This document shows, piece after piece, positions 8,394 through 16,963 of a stretch of DNA of 64,000 nucleotides. The DNA comes from Fodinibacter sp963763015 (GTDB taxonomy: Bacteria; Actinomycetota; Actinomycetes; Actinomycetales; Dermatophilaceae). Where the stretch lies: the NCBI GenBank assembly GCA_963763015.1, contig CAVXML010000009.1, positions 434,001 through 498,000 on the forward strand, read 5' to 3'. The translations under genes were made by a program, and so were the position numbers. Below the pieces are notes generated by a model that worked only from the letters and a program-made list of their open reading frames with translations, was not told the origin of the DNA and did no database searches. Position 1 is the first letter of the stretch. Each line of letters starts with the position of its first letter.

Positions 8394-10288
8394 AGCGGCA
8401 CGGCGTCGGATTCGTGGCCGCCGCTGTCCAGCGTGCCCGCGTACTCGTAGGCGATGCGCGCGTCACCCGGGTGCTCGGCATGGAGCCGAGCGGCCTGCTC
8501 GAGGCGCGCGGCGGCATCCGTCACATCCCAGAGGGCGGAGATCTGTGCCTCGAGCTCGTGCTCGCCTCGCGCGCGGACGACCTTGCGCCTGATGGCGGGT
8601 GGGTCGTCCGCTGTCGCCCCGTGCCCGCGCAGCCACTCGACGATCTCGGCCCGCTCGGCGTGGCACATGACCGCCACGACGTCGCCGTCGTCGGCACCCT
8701 GGAGGCACCCGAGGAGCCCGGCGAGCTCGGTCGGGTGGGAGGCGAGGTGCGCCACCCCGGCTCGCGCCAGCCCGAGCCCCAGCTGGTGCTCGAGGTCCTC
8801 CGCGGTGCGGCCGCGCAGGTAGTGGGCCTTGTGGGCGGCAACCACGTGGTCGGCGCGCAGGCCAGCGATCTCGCCCATGGCCTGCAGGATGTCGTCGGTA
8901 CGGTCGCCCGCGGTGCCCAGCGCCAGGTGCACCCGCGCGCCGGGGGCGGCAAGGCCGCGGGCCACGTCGAGGAGCGCCTCCAGCCCGGCCTCGTTGTGGG
9001 CGAGGTCGAGGATGACGGTCACCGCACCGCGGTCCACGGGCACCGTGTAGGTGTTCATCCGGCCGGGGTTCGTGACGTCGTCGGGCCGGAAGGTCCGCAG
9101 GCCCTCGATCACCGCCGGTCGCTCGATCCCCAGCCCGAGTGCGGCGGAGGCTCCGGCCAGGGCGTTGAGCACGTTGTGGTGCGAGAGGCCCGACAGCGCC
9201 ATCGGCAGGTCGACGACCGGCAGCAGCCGGTCGGGGCCGCGGTCGTTCCCGAGCACCGTCAGGTGGTCGTCGAGGACCGTGGTGGCGCGGCCTCCGGCCC
9301 CCAGGGCCTCGCGCACGGCCGGCGCGTTCGGGTCGGCCGTGAAGACCCACGGGCGCGCCCGCAGGCCCGCGCGCATCGCCCAGACGCGGGGGTCCTCACC
9401 GTTGAGCACCGCCCAACCCCGCGGTCGGGTCACGCGGGTGATGATGGCCTTCACCTCGGCAAGCTGGTCGACCGTGTCGATGCCCTGCAGGCCCAGGTGG
9501 TCGGCGGAGACGTTGGTGACGACGGAGACGTCGTTGTGGGCCACGCCCATGCCGCGCAGCAGCAGGCCGCCGCGCGCGGTCTCGAGGATGCCGACCTGCA
9601 CGCCCGGGGCGGCGAGGACCGCCCTGGCACCCGCCGGACCGGAGTAGTCCCCCTCCTCGACCACCGTCCCCTGCACGAGCACACCGTCGGTCGAGCTCCA
9701 CCCGGCGCGCAGGCCCGCCGTCATGCAGATGTGCGCGATGAGCCGGGTGGTCGTCGTCTTGCCGTTGGTTCCCGTCACCGAGGCGACCGGGATGCGGGGC
9801 ACCACCATCCGCGGCGGCTCGCCGGGCGGCGCGGCGGCGACGTCGGCGGCCCGGCTGCGCACGGCATCCCCGACCGGGCGGCCGGCAAGGAGGTCGGCCA
9901 GGAGCGGGCCGAGGGCCGAACCCATGGCCTCGGCCCGCCCGCGGTGCCGCCACACGAAGGCGCAGACCACGACGGGGGTCTCCCCCGCCGGACGGGTGCG
10001 GATGCCGAGGCGGCCCGTGCCGGCCTCCCGCGCCAGCGCCCTCGCCACCTTCTCGACGACCCGCAGGAGCACCCGCTGCCGCTGGGCCGATCCGGCCGCG
10101 CCGACGGCACGCGACGGCAGGTCGAGCGACGCGCAGAGTGCGCCGATCCGCTCGGGACCGGCCTCGAGGTACCCGGGGAGCGCGAGCGTCACCTTCACGG
10201 CCGGCCGCGGGAAGTACAGGTTCGGGCCCTCGAGGACCCGCACCTCGCGGGTGGTCACGGGGTCGTCCGGGGAGGCCTCGCTGCTCAC
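8087..10288 (-). CDS. CphA-like Mur ligase without ATP-grasp domain, with C-terminal TPR domain
   Basis: 733 aa. The N-terminal 150 residues (VRVLEGPNLYFPRPAVKV, then a conserved domain ending in DLLAGRPVGDAV) resemble the CphA N-domain. Where CphA has its ATP-grasp domain this protein goes straight to the Mur P-loop VTGTNGKTTTTRL (about 170-182). The ligase part keeps ETARGGLLLRGMG, NVSADHLGLQGIDTVDQLAEVKA and LDLAHNEAG, all close to cphA at 6900-7500. Residues about 590-730 form tetratricopeptide repeats (LDSGGHESDAVPLYEQALAAG). It is convergent with cphA and lies 24 bases behind fabI. TAGGCT seven bases before the GTG supports the start. It probably forms one amide bond with ATP. The substrate is unknown. 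Confidence 0.85.
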   Translation of the reverse strand: MSSEASPDDPVTTREVRVLEGPNLYFPRPAVKVTLALPGYLEAGPERIGALCASLDLPSRAVGAAGSAQRQRVLLRVVEKVARALAREAGTGRLGIRTRPAGETPVVVCAFVWRHRGRAEAMGSALGPLLADLLAGRPVGDAVRSRAADVAAAPPGEPPRMVVPRIPVASVTGTNGKTTTTRLIAHICMTAGLRAGWSSTDGVLVQGTVVEEGDYSGPAGARAVLAAPGVQVGILETARGGLLLRGMGVAHNDVSVVTNVSADHLGLQGIDTVDQLAEVKAIITRVTRPRGWAVLNGEDPRVWAMRAGLRARPWVFTADPNAPAVREALGAGGRATTVLDDHLTVLGNDRGPDRLLPVVDLPMALSGLSHHNVLNALAGASAALGLGIERPAVIEGLRTFRPDDVTNPGRMNTYTVPVDRGAVTVILDLAHNEAGLEALLDVARGLAAPGARVHLALGTAGDRTDDILQAMGEIAGLRADHVVAAHKAHYLRGRTAEDLEHQLGLGLARAGVAHLASHPTELAGLLGCLQGADDGDVVAVMCHAERAEIVEWLRGHGATADDPPAIRRKVVRARGEHELEAQISALWDVTDAAARLEQAARLHAEHPGDARIAYEYAGTLDSGGHESDAVPLYEQALAAGLPEPHRHRAQVQLASSLRTLGRLGEAAAVIEDAAVRHPESLGVAAFRALVEHDVGRPGAALRDLLTALAETSSDPDVVLYRRALREYAAELPD

Positions 10289-10295
10289 GCCGGCG

Positions 10296-10301
10296 AGCCT
10301 A
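10296..10301 (-). promoter_or_regulatory. Candidate -10 box of the CphA-like ligase gene (leaderless)
   Basis: TAGGCT on the minus strand, seven bases before the GTG at 10288, inside the short fabI-ligase gap. The gene may thus have its own promoter besides read-through from fabI. Confidence 0.45.
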
Positions 10302-10312
10302 GTGGTGGTCGG

Positions 10313-11071
10313 TCAGACGCCGACCGCGTGGAACCCTCCGTCGACGTGGACCATCTCTCCCGTGGTCGCGGGGAACCAGTCCGAGAGCAGGGCAACGCAG
10401 GCGCGCGCGGCGGGCTCGGCGTCGTTGACGTCCCACCCGAGGGGTGCCCGGCTGCCCCACGCCTCCTCGAAGCGCTCGAACCCCGGGATCGACTTGGCCG
10501 CCGTCGTGCGGATCGGGCCCGCGGCCACGATGTTGCAGCGCATCCCCTTCGGACCCAGGTCGCGTGCGAGGTAGCGGCTCGTCGACTCGAAGGCGGCCTT
10601 CGCCACGCCCATCCAGTCGTAGACCGGCCAGGCGTAGCGCGCGTCGAACGTGAGGCCGACGACGCTCGACCCGGGTCCCATGACCGGCAGGGCCGCCTTG
10701 GTGAGGGAGGCCAGGGAGTAGGCCGACACGTGGAGGGCCGTGGAGACGTCGTCCCAGCCAGCCTCCATGAAGTCGAAGGCCCCCTGCGGTGCGAAGCCGA
10801 TCGAGTGGACGACGCCGTCGAGGTGGGGCACGTGCTCGCGGACCCGGTCGGCCAGTGCCCCGAGGTCGTCGTCACTCGTCACGTCGAGCTCGACGACCGG
10901 CGGGGTGGTGGGCAGTCGGCGGGCGATGGCCGTCGTGATCCTCATCGTGCGCCCGAAGGACGTCAGGACGACCTCCGCCCCCTGCTCCTGGGCCAGGCGG
11001 GCCACGTGGAACGCGATCGAGGAGTCCATGAGGACGCCGGTGACGAGCAGCTTCTTGCCCTCGAGCAACAT
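10313..11071 (-). CDS. fabI: Enoyl-[acyl-carrier-protein] reductase [NADH], InhA type
   Basis: Reduces trans-2-enoyl-ACP in fatty acid elongation. Short-chain dehydrogenase fold of 252 aa. The N-terminus LEGKKLLVTGVLMDSSIAFHVA is the atypical nucleotide-binding stretch of FabI/InhA. SIGFAP follows strand 4. The catalytic Y-x6-K is at YDWMGVAKAAFES with Tyr and Lys, and GPIRTTAAKSIPGF is the cofactor loop. RBS GGAAGG lies 8 bases before ATG. It follows fabG by 76 bases in the same order as mabA-inhA of mycobacteria (knowledge), so the two form a fatty acid reduction pair. Confidence 0.95.
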   Translation of the reverse strand: MLLEGKKLLVTGVLMDSSIAFHVARLAQEQGAEVVLTSFGRTMRITTAIARRLPTTPPVVELDVTSDDDLGALADRVREHVPHLDGVVHSIGFAPQGAFDFMEAGWDDVSTALHVSAYSLASLTKAALPVMGPGSSVVGLTFDARYAWPVYDWMGVAKAAFESTSRYLARDLGPKGMRCNIVAAGPIRTTAAKSIPGFERFEEAWGSRAPLGWDVNDAEPAARACVALLSDWFPATTGEMVHVDGGFHAVGV

Positions 11072-11147
11072 GAGCGGACCTTCCGTCGGTGGGGTGTGGA
11101 CGTGGTGCCTGGCCAGCGGCGTGCCGTGCCGGGTGCCGGGGCGGTGG

Positions 11148-11861
11148 TCAGTGACCCATCCCCAGGCCGCCGTCGACGGGGATCACCGCGCCGGAGATGT
11201 AGGCGGCCTCCGGGCTCGCGAGGAAGCGGACCGCGGCCGCGACCTCGTCGGGCGTCGCGAAGCGCCCTGCCGGGATGGCTGCCTGGTAGGTCTTCCGGGT
11301 GTCGTCGGCCAGCTCGGCGGTCATGTCGGTCTCGATGAACCCGGGAGCGACCACGTTCGCCGTGATGCCGCGCCCGCCGAGCTCGCGCGTGATGGAGCGG
11401 GCGAGGCCCACGAGGCCGGCCTTGCTCGCCGCGTAGTTGGCCTGACCCGGGCCGCCGTAGAGTCCGACGACGCTGGAGATGAAGATGATGCGTCCGCGGC
11501 GCAGCCGGATCATCCCCGTGCTGGCCCGGCGGGCGCAGCGGAACGCCCCGGCCAGGTTGGTCTCGACGACGGTGTGCCAGTCGTCGTCGCTCATCCGCAT
11601 GAGGAGTCCGTCCTTGGTGACGCCCGCATTCGCGACGAGGACCTCGATCGGGCCGCCGAGCTTCTCCTGCGCCTCGGTGAAGGCCGCGTCGACTGAGTCG
11701 GTGTCGGTGACGTCGCAGCGCACCCCCACGAGCCCCTCCGGTGGGTCGCCCGACCGGTGGGTCACGGCGACGGTGTCGCCGGCCGCGGCGAAGGACCTCG
11801 CGATGGCCAGACCGATGCCGCGGTTGCCGCCGGTGACGAGGACGGTGCGTGACTCGCTCAT
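11148..11861 (-). CDS. fabG: 3-oxoacyl-[acyl-carrier-protein] reductase (MabA-like)
   Basis: NADPH-dependent ketoacyl-ACP reductase, 237 aa, SDR fold. TGGNRGIGLAIA near residue 10 binds the dinucleotide. NAGVTKDGLLMRM, the catalytic Ser in FISSVVGLYGGPGQANYAASKAG and the Tyr/Lys of YAASK are in place. The end IPVDGGLGMGH is typical for FabG. The ATG at 11861 has TAGGTT seven bases upstream. The first gene of the fabG-fabI unit and divergent from a DUF3099 gene. Confidence 0.94.
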   Translation of the reverse strand: MSESRTVLVTGGNRGIGLAIARSFAAAGDTVAVTHRSGDPPEGLVGVRCDVTDTDSVDAAFTEAQEKLGGPIEVLVANAGVTKDGLLMRMSDDDWHTVVETNLAGAFRCARRASTGMIRLRRGRIIFISSVVGLYGGPGQANYAASKAGLVGLARSITRELGGRGITANVVAPGFIETDMTAELADDTRKTYQAAIPAGRFATPDEVAAAVRFLASPEAAYISGAVIPVDGGLGMGH

Positions 11862-11868
11862 GCTGTCG

Positions 11869-11874
11869 AACCTA
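11869..11874 (-). promoter_or_regulatory. Candidate -10 box of fabG (leaderless)
   Basis: TAGGTT on the minus strand with a seven-base gap to the ATG at 11861. Confidence 0.45.
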
Positions 11875-11909
11875 GTCGACTACCACGGGGTATCCCGAGC
11901 ACGGCGACA

Positions 11910-11915
11910 TACAGT
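11910..11915 (+). promoter_or_regulatory. Candidate -10 box of the DUF3099 gene (leaderless)
   Basis: TACAGT followed by six bases and GTG at 11922. It decides the start of this small gene, which has no ribosome binding site. Confidence 0.5.
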
Positions 11916-11921
11916 GGAACA

Positions 11922-12278
11922 GTGCCCACCACCAGCAGCCGCAAGGCCCCCGACGCCCAGTCGGTGACCAGCGCGCCCGAGGCCAGGACCGAGGACCAGG
12001 CGCGCCGGCTCAAGCGGTACCTCGTGACGATGGGCATCCGCACCGCGTGCTTCGTGCTCCTCGTCGTGATCGACGACTGGTACCGGTGGATCTTCGCGGC
12101 CGGCGCGGTGTTCCTCCCGTTCTTCGCCGTCGTGGCGGCGAACGCCGTCAAGCCCCGGGTCCTCGGGCGGGTGAAGCCGGTCCTGCCCACGACGGACGGC
12201 ACGCGGCTCCTCGAGCGCCAGGCCTGGCAGGAGCCGGTCGACGGCGGCTCGCCGGGGCCCTCAGCCTCCGATCGCTGA
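11922..12278 (+). CDS. DUF3099 family small membrane protein
   Basis: 118 aa with two transmembrane helices (about residues 38-55 and 60-80, separated by DDWYRWI). This hairpin plus a short cytoplasmic tail is the layout of the actinobacterial DUF3099 family. No function is known. A similar gene next to fabG or moaA is common in related genomes (recollection, not checked). The hydrophilic N-terminus is rich in Ser/Thr/Ala. Its last 18 bases overlap the end of moaA on the other strand. Confidence 0.75.
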   Translation: MPTTSSRKAPDAQSVTSAPEARTEDQARRLKRYLVTMGIRTACFVLLVVIDDWYRWIFAAGAVFLPFFAVVAANAVKPRVLGRVKPVLPTTDGTRLLERQAWQEPVDGGSPGPSASDR

Positions 12279-13262
12279 CATCGGCCGATCCGGCTGCCGG
12301 AACCCGGGGCGGTCGATGCCGTGGCCGGCGGCCTTGGCCCACATCTCCGCGACGACGAGGTCGGCGAGCTCGGCGTCGGTCGCGCCGCCGCGAAGGGGGC
12401 CGCGCAGGTCGACCTCGCGCCGGGCGAACAGGCAGTTGCGCAGCTGACCGTCGGCGGTCAGGCGCACCCGGTCGCAGCTGGCGCAGAACGGCGCCGAGAC
12501 GCTGGCGATGACACCGACCGTCTGCGGTCCGCCGTCGACGAGGAACAGCTCGGCAGGAGCGCTGCCCCGGGCGGGAACGGTCGTGAGCCGGAACCGCTGC
12601 CCGAGCCGCTCGAGGATCTCGGCCTGCGGCACCATCTGCTTGCGGTCCCACGCGTGCTGCGGGTCGAGCGGCATCTGCTCGATGAACCGCAGCTCGTAGC
12701 CGCGGTCCAGGCACCACTGCAGCAGCTCGACGACATCGGTGTCGTTGACCCCCCGCATGGCGACGGCGTTGACCTTGACCGGCGTGAGGCCGGCATCCGC
12801 CGCCGCCTTGAGGCCGGCGACGACGTCCTGGAAGCGGTCACGTCGCGTGAGGCGTGCGAAGTGCTCCGGAACCACCGTGTCGAGGCTCACGTTGACCCGG
12901 TCCAGTCCGGCGGCCGCCAGGGGTGCGGCCAGCCGGTCCAGGCCGATGCCGTTCGTCGTCATCGCGATCCGGGGGCGGGGCTCGAGCGCAGCCACCGCAC
13001 GGACCACGTCGACGAGGCTGCGGCGCAGCAGCGGCTCGCCGCCGGTCATCCGGACCGACGTCACGCCCAGCCCGACGAGGACGGCCACCAGCCGCACCAG
13101 CTCGTCGTCGGAGAGCATCTCGGGCTTCGCCATCCAGTCCAGGCCCTCCGCCGGCATGCAGTAGGAGCAGCGAAGGTTGCAGCGGTCGGTGACGGACACC
13201 CGCAGGTCACGGCCCACCCGACCGTGGCGGTCGAGCAGGCGTGGGGCGGGAAGGTCGGCCAT
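12261..13262 (-). CDS. moaA: GTP 3',8-cyclase (molybdenum cofactor synthesis)
   Basis: Radical SAM enzyme that with MoaC turns GTP into cyclic pyranopterin monophosphate. The N-terminal cluster motif is CNLRCSYC (C-x3-C-x2-C), followed by the SAM-site TGGEPLLR. The C-terminal second cluster motif is CASCDRVRLT plus a downstream Cys (LRNCLF). The protein ends in SAIGG, the Gly-Gly tail essential in MoaA (knowledge). 333 aa is normal. The ATG at 13262 fits the family N-terminus; a longer open frame upstream is not supported. No other moa gene lies in the window. The 3' end overlaps the DUF3099 gene by 18 bases. Confidence 0.95.
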   Translation of the reverse strand: MADLPAPRLLDRHGRVGRDLRVSVTDRCNLRCSYCMPAEGLDWMAKPEMLSDDELVRLVAVLVGLGVTSVRMTGGEPLLRRSLVDVVRAVAALEPRPRIAMTTNGIGLDRLAAPLAAAGLDRVNVSLDTVVPEHFARLTRRDRFQDVVAGLKAAADAGLTPVKVNAVAMRGVNDTDVVELLQWCLDRGYELRFIEQMPLDPQHAWDRKQMVPQAEILERLGQRFRLTTVPARGSAPAELFLVDGGPQTVGVIASVSAPFCASCDRVRLTADGQLRNCLFARREVDLRGPLRGGATDAELADLVVAEMWAKAAGHGIDRPGFRQPDRPMSAIGG

Positions 13263-13270
13263 AGGCCACC

Positions 13271-13276
13271 AATGTA
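13271..13276 (-). promoter_or_regulatory. Candidate -10 box of moaA
   Basis: TACATT on the minus strand, eight bases before the ATG. It is back-to-back with the SURF1 hexamer at 13284. Confidence 0.35.
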
Positions 13277-13283
13277 CGTCGCG

Positions 13284-13289
13284 TAGCGT
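13284..13289 (+). promoter_or_regulatory. Candidate -10 box of the SURF1 gene (leaderless)
   Basis: TAGCGT followed by six bases and the GTG at 13296. Confidence 0.5.
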
Positions 13290-13295
13290 GGCCGG

Positions 13296-14087
13296 GTGCT
13301 CAGGCGGCTCGTGACACCTCGCTGGCTGGGCGCCCTCGTCCTGGCCGCGCTGTTCGCCGTGCTGTGCTACCAGCTGGGCTGGTGGCAGTACGACCGCCAC
13401 CTGGCGAAGGTGCAGCGCAACGAGCGGCTCGACGAGCACTACCGGGCCGATCCCGTGCCTCTCGGCTCGGTGCTGGGAGCCTCCGGGCTCGACCCGCAGG
13501 ACGAGTGGACCCGCGTCACCGTTCAGGGCCGGTACGCACGCGGGCCGGTGTTCGTCCGCAACCGCAGCCTCGACGGCCGCGCGGGTCTCGAGGTGCTGTG
13601 GGCGCTTCGTCCGGATGCCGGCGGCCCGGACCTGGTCGTGGACCGCGGGTGGGTCGCCGCGTCCGACCAGGGGGCCAGCACGCTGCCGTCGGTCGCCCCG
13701 GCCCCGGCGGGAGGGGTCGAGGTGACGGGGTGGGTGCGGCGGGGCGAGGCCTCGCGGAACCGCGAGCTGCCACCCGGGCAGGTGGCCAGCCTCAACCTTG
13801 CGGATGCCGCGGCGGCCCTCGGCTCGCGCGAGGTGCTGCCGGGGTACGTGCTGCTCGAGGGCGAGCGCGCCGCCGACGGCTCCGTGCCGCCGCGCCCGTC
13901 ACCGCTGAGCGCGCCCGACCGGAGCCTGGGTCCCCACCTCGCGTACGCCTACCAGTGGTGGCTCACCACCGTGCTGGGCTTCGTCCTCGTGTGGTTCGGC
14001 ATCCGGCGCGAGCTCCACGCGGAGGACCCGCAGCGGTACCCGCGCAAGCCCCGGAAGACGCGTATCTGGGACGAGGAGGACGAGTAG
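13296..14087 (+). CDS. SURF1 family cytochrome oxidase maturation protein
   Basis: 263 aa membrane protein. One helix lies near the N-terminus (LGALVLAALFAVLCYQLGWWQ) and one near the C-terminus (WWLTTVLGFVLVWFGI), with an extracytoplasmic loop between them. FVRNRSLDGRAG and VVDRGWV are SURF1 signatures. SURF1/Shy1 proteins help insert heme A into cytochrome c oxidase subunit I (knowledge). Heme A synthesis genes ctaA and ctaB lie 20-24 kb downstream. The tail RKTRIWDEEDE is acidic and cytoplasmic. The GTG start is supported by a TAGCGT hexamer six bases upstream. Confidence 0.88.
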   Translation: MLRRLVTPRWLGALVLAALFAVLCYQLGWWQYDRHLAKVQRNERLDEHYRADPVPLGSVLGASGLDPQDEWTRVTVQGRYARGPVFVRNRSLDGRAGLEVLWALRPDAGGPDLVVDRGWVAASDQGASTLPSVAPAPAGGVEVTGWVRRGEASRNRELPPGQVASLNLADAAAALGSREVLPGYVLLEGERAADGSVPPRPSPLSAPDRSLGPHLAYAYQWWLTTVLGFVLVWFGIRRELHAEDPQRYPRKPRKTRIWDEEDE

Positions 14088-14100
14088 CTGCGCCGGACAT

Positions 14101-14940
14101 TCACCCGCGGGGCACGGGGAACACCCGCGCATCCCCGGGCTGGTCCGGGTCGTCGACGATGTCGCGGCCGTCGAGCCAGGCGGACACGACGCTCGCCAGC
14201 TCGCCGGGGTGGCTGAAGTTGATCGCGTGCGCCGCCCCGTGGATGACGACGACCGTGACGTGCTGGGGTGCCATCCGCGCCACCTGCACGACCCGCGCCG
14301 GGCCCGGCATCAACGGGTCGCGGCTGCCGAGCACGGCCAGCGTGGGGACAGGCGTGGTGAGCAGCCGCTCGAGCGAGGGGAACACCGTGAGCTGGTGGAA
14401 CAGCCGCAGGGCGTTGACCGGGCCGAACCGCACGTAGTCGGGAACCGCGACCCGGGCCATCCGCGGTGTCTCGCGGACCCCGTCGCGCGCGAGCTGCACC
14501 AGGGCGCGGGGGAGCGGCTGGTTCTGCACGCCACCGGCGGGCGACACGAGCACCATCGCATGGACCCGCGCGGGTGCCGCATGGGCGACCTCGAGGGCGA
14601 TGGGGCACCCCATCGAGTTGCCCAGGAGCACGGCCTTCTCGAGCTCGAGGGCGTCCAGCAGGTCGAGCACGGCCACGGCGAGCTCGGGGATGTCGAGGGT
14701 GTGGTCGCGCCGGGGGCTGCGACCGTAGCCCGGGAGGTCCGGCACGACGTTCACCGCGTGACCGACGAGCAGCCGTGCCGTCGGCATGAGGTAGGCCCCC
14801 GAGATCCCGAAGCCGTGCACGTGGACGACCGGCACGGCATCCGTCGGCCCGGTGCTGCGCCGGTAGAAGACGTCGCGCCCGGCGATCCGGACGCGACCGT
14901 CGGTCCACTCAGCCGGGGCATCGGTCACGCGCCGGATCAT
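14101..14940 (-). CDS. Alpha/beta hydrolase
   Basis: 279 aa hydrolase. The oxyanion stretch is HVHGFGISGA. The nucleophile elbow is GNSMGCP with Ser near residue 110. The acid is probably in GSRDPLMPG and the His in HGAAHAINFSHP near the C-terminus. FSHPGEL and a GYGRSP loop occur in dienelactone- or haloperoxidase-like and MhpC-like esterases. The substrate cannot be read. The start at 14940 (ATG) leaves a short lead before the first strand; a GTG twelve bases on is an alternative, and no good RBS is visible. It is convergent with the SURF1 gene, with 13 bases between. Confidence 0.8.
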   Translation of the reverse strand: MIRRVTDAPAEWTDGRVRIAGRDVFYRRSTGPTDAVPVVHVHGFGISGAYLMPTARLLVGHAVNVVPDLPGYGRSPRRDHTLDIPELAVAVLDLLDALELEKAVLLGNSMGCPIALEVAHAAPARVHAMVLVSPAGGVQNQPLPRALVQLARDGVRETPRMARVAVPDYVRFGPVNALRLFHQLTVFPSLERLLTTPVPTLAVLGSRDPLMPGPARVVQVARMAPQHVTVVVIHGAAHAINFSHPGELASVVSAWLDGRDIVDDPDQPGDARVFPVPRG

Positions 14941-15076
14941 CGCACGTGGCGACCTCGCTCCAGGCGGGCGGGCCCGTCCTGCGAGACCGGTCGGCCCCGG
15001 CGAGGGAAGCGGCGCACTCAACCGGCAGGCGACGGCGGGGACGTGAGCCCGGTGGAGGCGTGCGCGGCTCAGCGGG

Positions 15077-16963
15077 TCAGGCGCGGACGTCGACGACCTC
15101 GCCCAGCTCTTCGGAGAACTGGGTCCGATAGAGCTCGGCGTACAGCCCGCCCGCGGCGACGAGCTCGGCATGGGTTCCGCGCTCGACGATCCGCCCCTCG
15201 TCGACGACGAGGATCAGGTCGGCGTGCCGCACGGTCGACAGTCGGTGCGCGATGACCAGAGCAGTGCGGTCGCGCAGCGCCTCGTCGAGGGCGCGCTGGA
15301 GGGCCTGCTCGGACTCGCTGTCGAGGTGAGCCGTCGCCTCGTCGAGGACGATGAGCCCGGGGCCCTTGAGCAGCAGCCGGGCGATGGCGAGCCGCTGCTT
15401 CTCGCCGCCGGAGAGGCGGTGGCCCCGGTCACCGACGACCGTGTCGAGGCCGGCCGGGAGCGACTCGACGAGCGACCACACCTGCGCCGACCGCAGCGCC
15501 GCCACCATGTCGTCCTCCGTCGCAGCCGGTGCCGCGTACGCGAGGTTCGCCCGGATCGTGTCGTGGAAGAGGTGGGCGTCCTGGGTCACGACCCCGACGG
15601 CGTCGTGCAGCGACTCGGTGCTGACCGCCCGGAGGTCGACACCGTTGATCCGGATCGCCCCGGACGTCGGGTCGTACAACCGCGCGACGAGTGCCGTGAT
15701 GGTCGTCTTGCCGGCACCGCTCGGCCCGACGAGGGCCACGAGAGCACCCGGCTCGACCGTGAAGGAGACGCTGCGCAGGACCGGACCGCTCCCCCGCCGG
15801 TCACCGGTCGCCGTGCTCTCCAGCGAGGCGAGCGACACCTCGTCGGCCGAGGGGTACGAGAACGCCACGTTGTCGACGTCGACGCGCACGGGCCCGGGTG
15901 GCACCGGCCGGGCGTCGGGCGACTCGGCCACGAGCGGCTGGAGGTCCAGGACCTCGAACACCCGCTCGAAGGACACCAGGGCGGTCATGATGTCGACGCG
16001 CACGTTCGAGATCGCCGTCAGCGGGCCGTACAGGCGGGCCAGCAGCGCCGTGAGCGCGATGAGCGTCCCGACGGTGAGCGTGCCGCCCACTGCCATGAGG
16101 CCGCCGAAGCCGTAGACCATGGCGGTGGCCAGGGAGGCGACCAGCGTGAGCGCCACGAAGAAGACCGACCGGTTGACCGCGATGCGCACGCCGATGTCAC
16201 GGACGCGGGCAGCGCGGGCGGCATACTCCTCGTCCTCGATCGCGGGTCGCCCGAAGAGCTTGACGAGCAGGGCACCGGCGACGTTGAACCGTTCGGTCAT
16301 GCGGGTGCCCAGGTCAGCGTTCTGGACCATCTGCTCGTGGGCGAGGCTCGCGAGGCGACGCCCCATGAGCCGCGCGGGCACGAGGAAGAAGGGGACGAGC
16401 ACCACGGCCCCGAGGGTCAGCTGCCACGAGAGCGTGGCCATCGCCACGAGGATGAGCACCAGCGTGATCGCGTTGCTCACGACGCTGGACAGCACGGACG
16501 TGAAGGCCTGCTGGGCACCGATCACGTCGTTGCCGAGCCGGGTGACGAGGGAGCCCGTCTGGGCGCGCGTGAAGAAGGCGACGGGCTGGCGCAGCACGTG
16601 GGAGAAGACCTGCGTGCGCAGGTCGTAGATCAGCCCCTCACCGATGCGTGCGGAGAACCACCGTTCGACGAGCGTGAGGGCGCCGCTCAGCACCGCGATG
16701 ACGGCGACGAGCAGGGAGAGCCGCACGACCAGGGCGGAGTTCTGCGGCGCGATGCCCTCGTCGATGAGCATCTTGAGGAGCAACGGGGTCGCGACGACGA
16801 GCACGGACTCGACGACGACGAGCGCGAGGAACCAGGCGATCTGCCGGGTGTAGGGACGGGCGTAGCCCAGGACCCTCCGCGTGGTGCCCGGAGCCAGGCG
16901 ACGCTCCTTGACGCTCGCGTCCCTCGTCAGGCTGTGCAGCGCCTGCCACCCGTGCATGCTCAC
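15077..16963 (-). CDS. ABC transporter, fused permease and ATPase (exporter type)
   Basis: 628 aa half-transporter of the type IV (exporter) fold. Six transmembrane helices lie in residues about 30-330, then a nucleotide-binding domain: Walker A GPSGAGKTT, Q-loop VTQDAHLFHDT, signature LSGGEKQR, Walker B LIVLDEATAHLD, H-loop VIAHRLSTV. It must form a dimer to work. MsbA- or lipid/drug-exporter-like members are closest in layout, but no substrate is readable. The start is a GTG at 16963 with GAGGAG nine bases upstream, six bases before an in-frame ATG. Monocistronic as far as can be seen. Confidence 0.9.
   Translation of the reverse strand: MSMHGWQALHSLTRDASVKERRLAPGTTRRVLGYARPYTRQIAWFLALVVVESVLVVATPLLLKMLIDEGIAPQNSALVVRLSLLVAVIAVLSGALTLVERWFSARIGEGLIYDLRTQVFSHVLRQPVAFFTRAQTGSLVTRLGNDVIGAQQAFTSVLSSVVSNAITLVLILVAMATLSWQLTLGAVVLVPFFLVPARLMGRRLASLAHEQMVQNADLGTRMTERFNVAGALLVKLFGRPAIEDEEYAARAARVRDIGVRIAVNRSVFFVALTLVASLATAMVYGFGGLMAVGGTLTVGTLIALTALLARLYGPLTAISNVRVDIMTALVSFERVFEVLDLQPLVAESPDARPVPPGPVRVDVDNVAFSYPSADEVSLASLESTATGDRRGSGPVLRSVSFTVEPGALVALVGPSGAGKTTITALVARLYDPTSGAIRINGVDLRAVSTESLHDAVGVVTQDAHLFHDTIRANLAYAAPAATEDDMVAALRSAQVWSLVESLPAGLDTVVGDRGHRLSGGEKQRLAIARLLLKGPGLIVLDEATAHLDSESEQALQRALDEALRDRTALVIAHRLSTVRHADLILVVDEGRIVERGTHAELVAAGGLYAELYRTQFSEELGEVVDVRA

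Noticed and set aside
8213..11338. 1041-codon open frame on the plus strand
   Set aside because: It lies antisense to the CphA-like ligase and fabI/fabG. High GC leaves the opposite frame free of stops. Its composition (Gly/Arg/His/Val rich) is that of a shadow frame.
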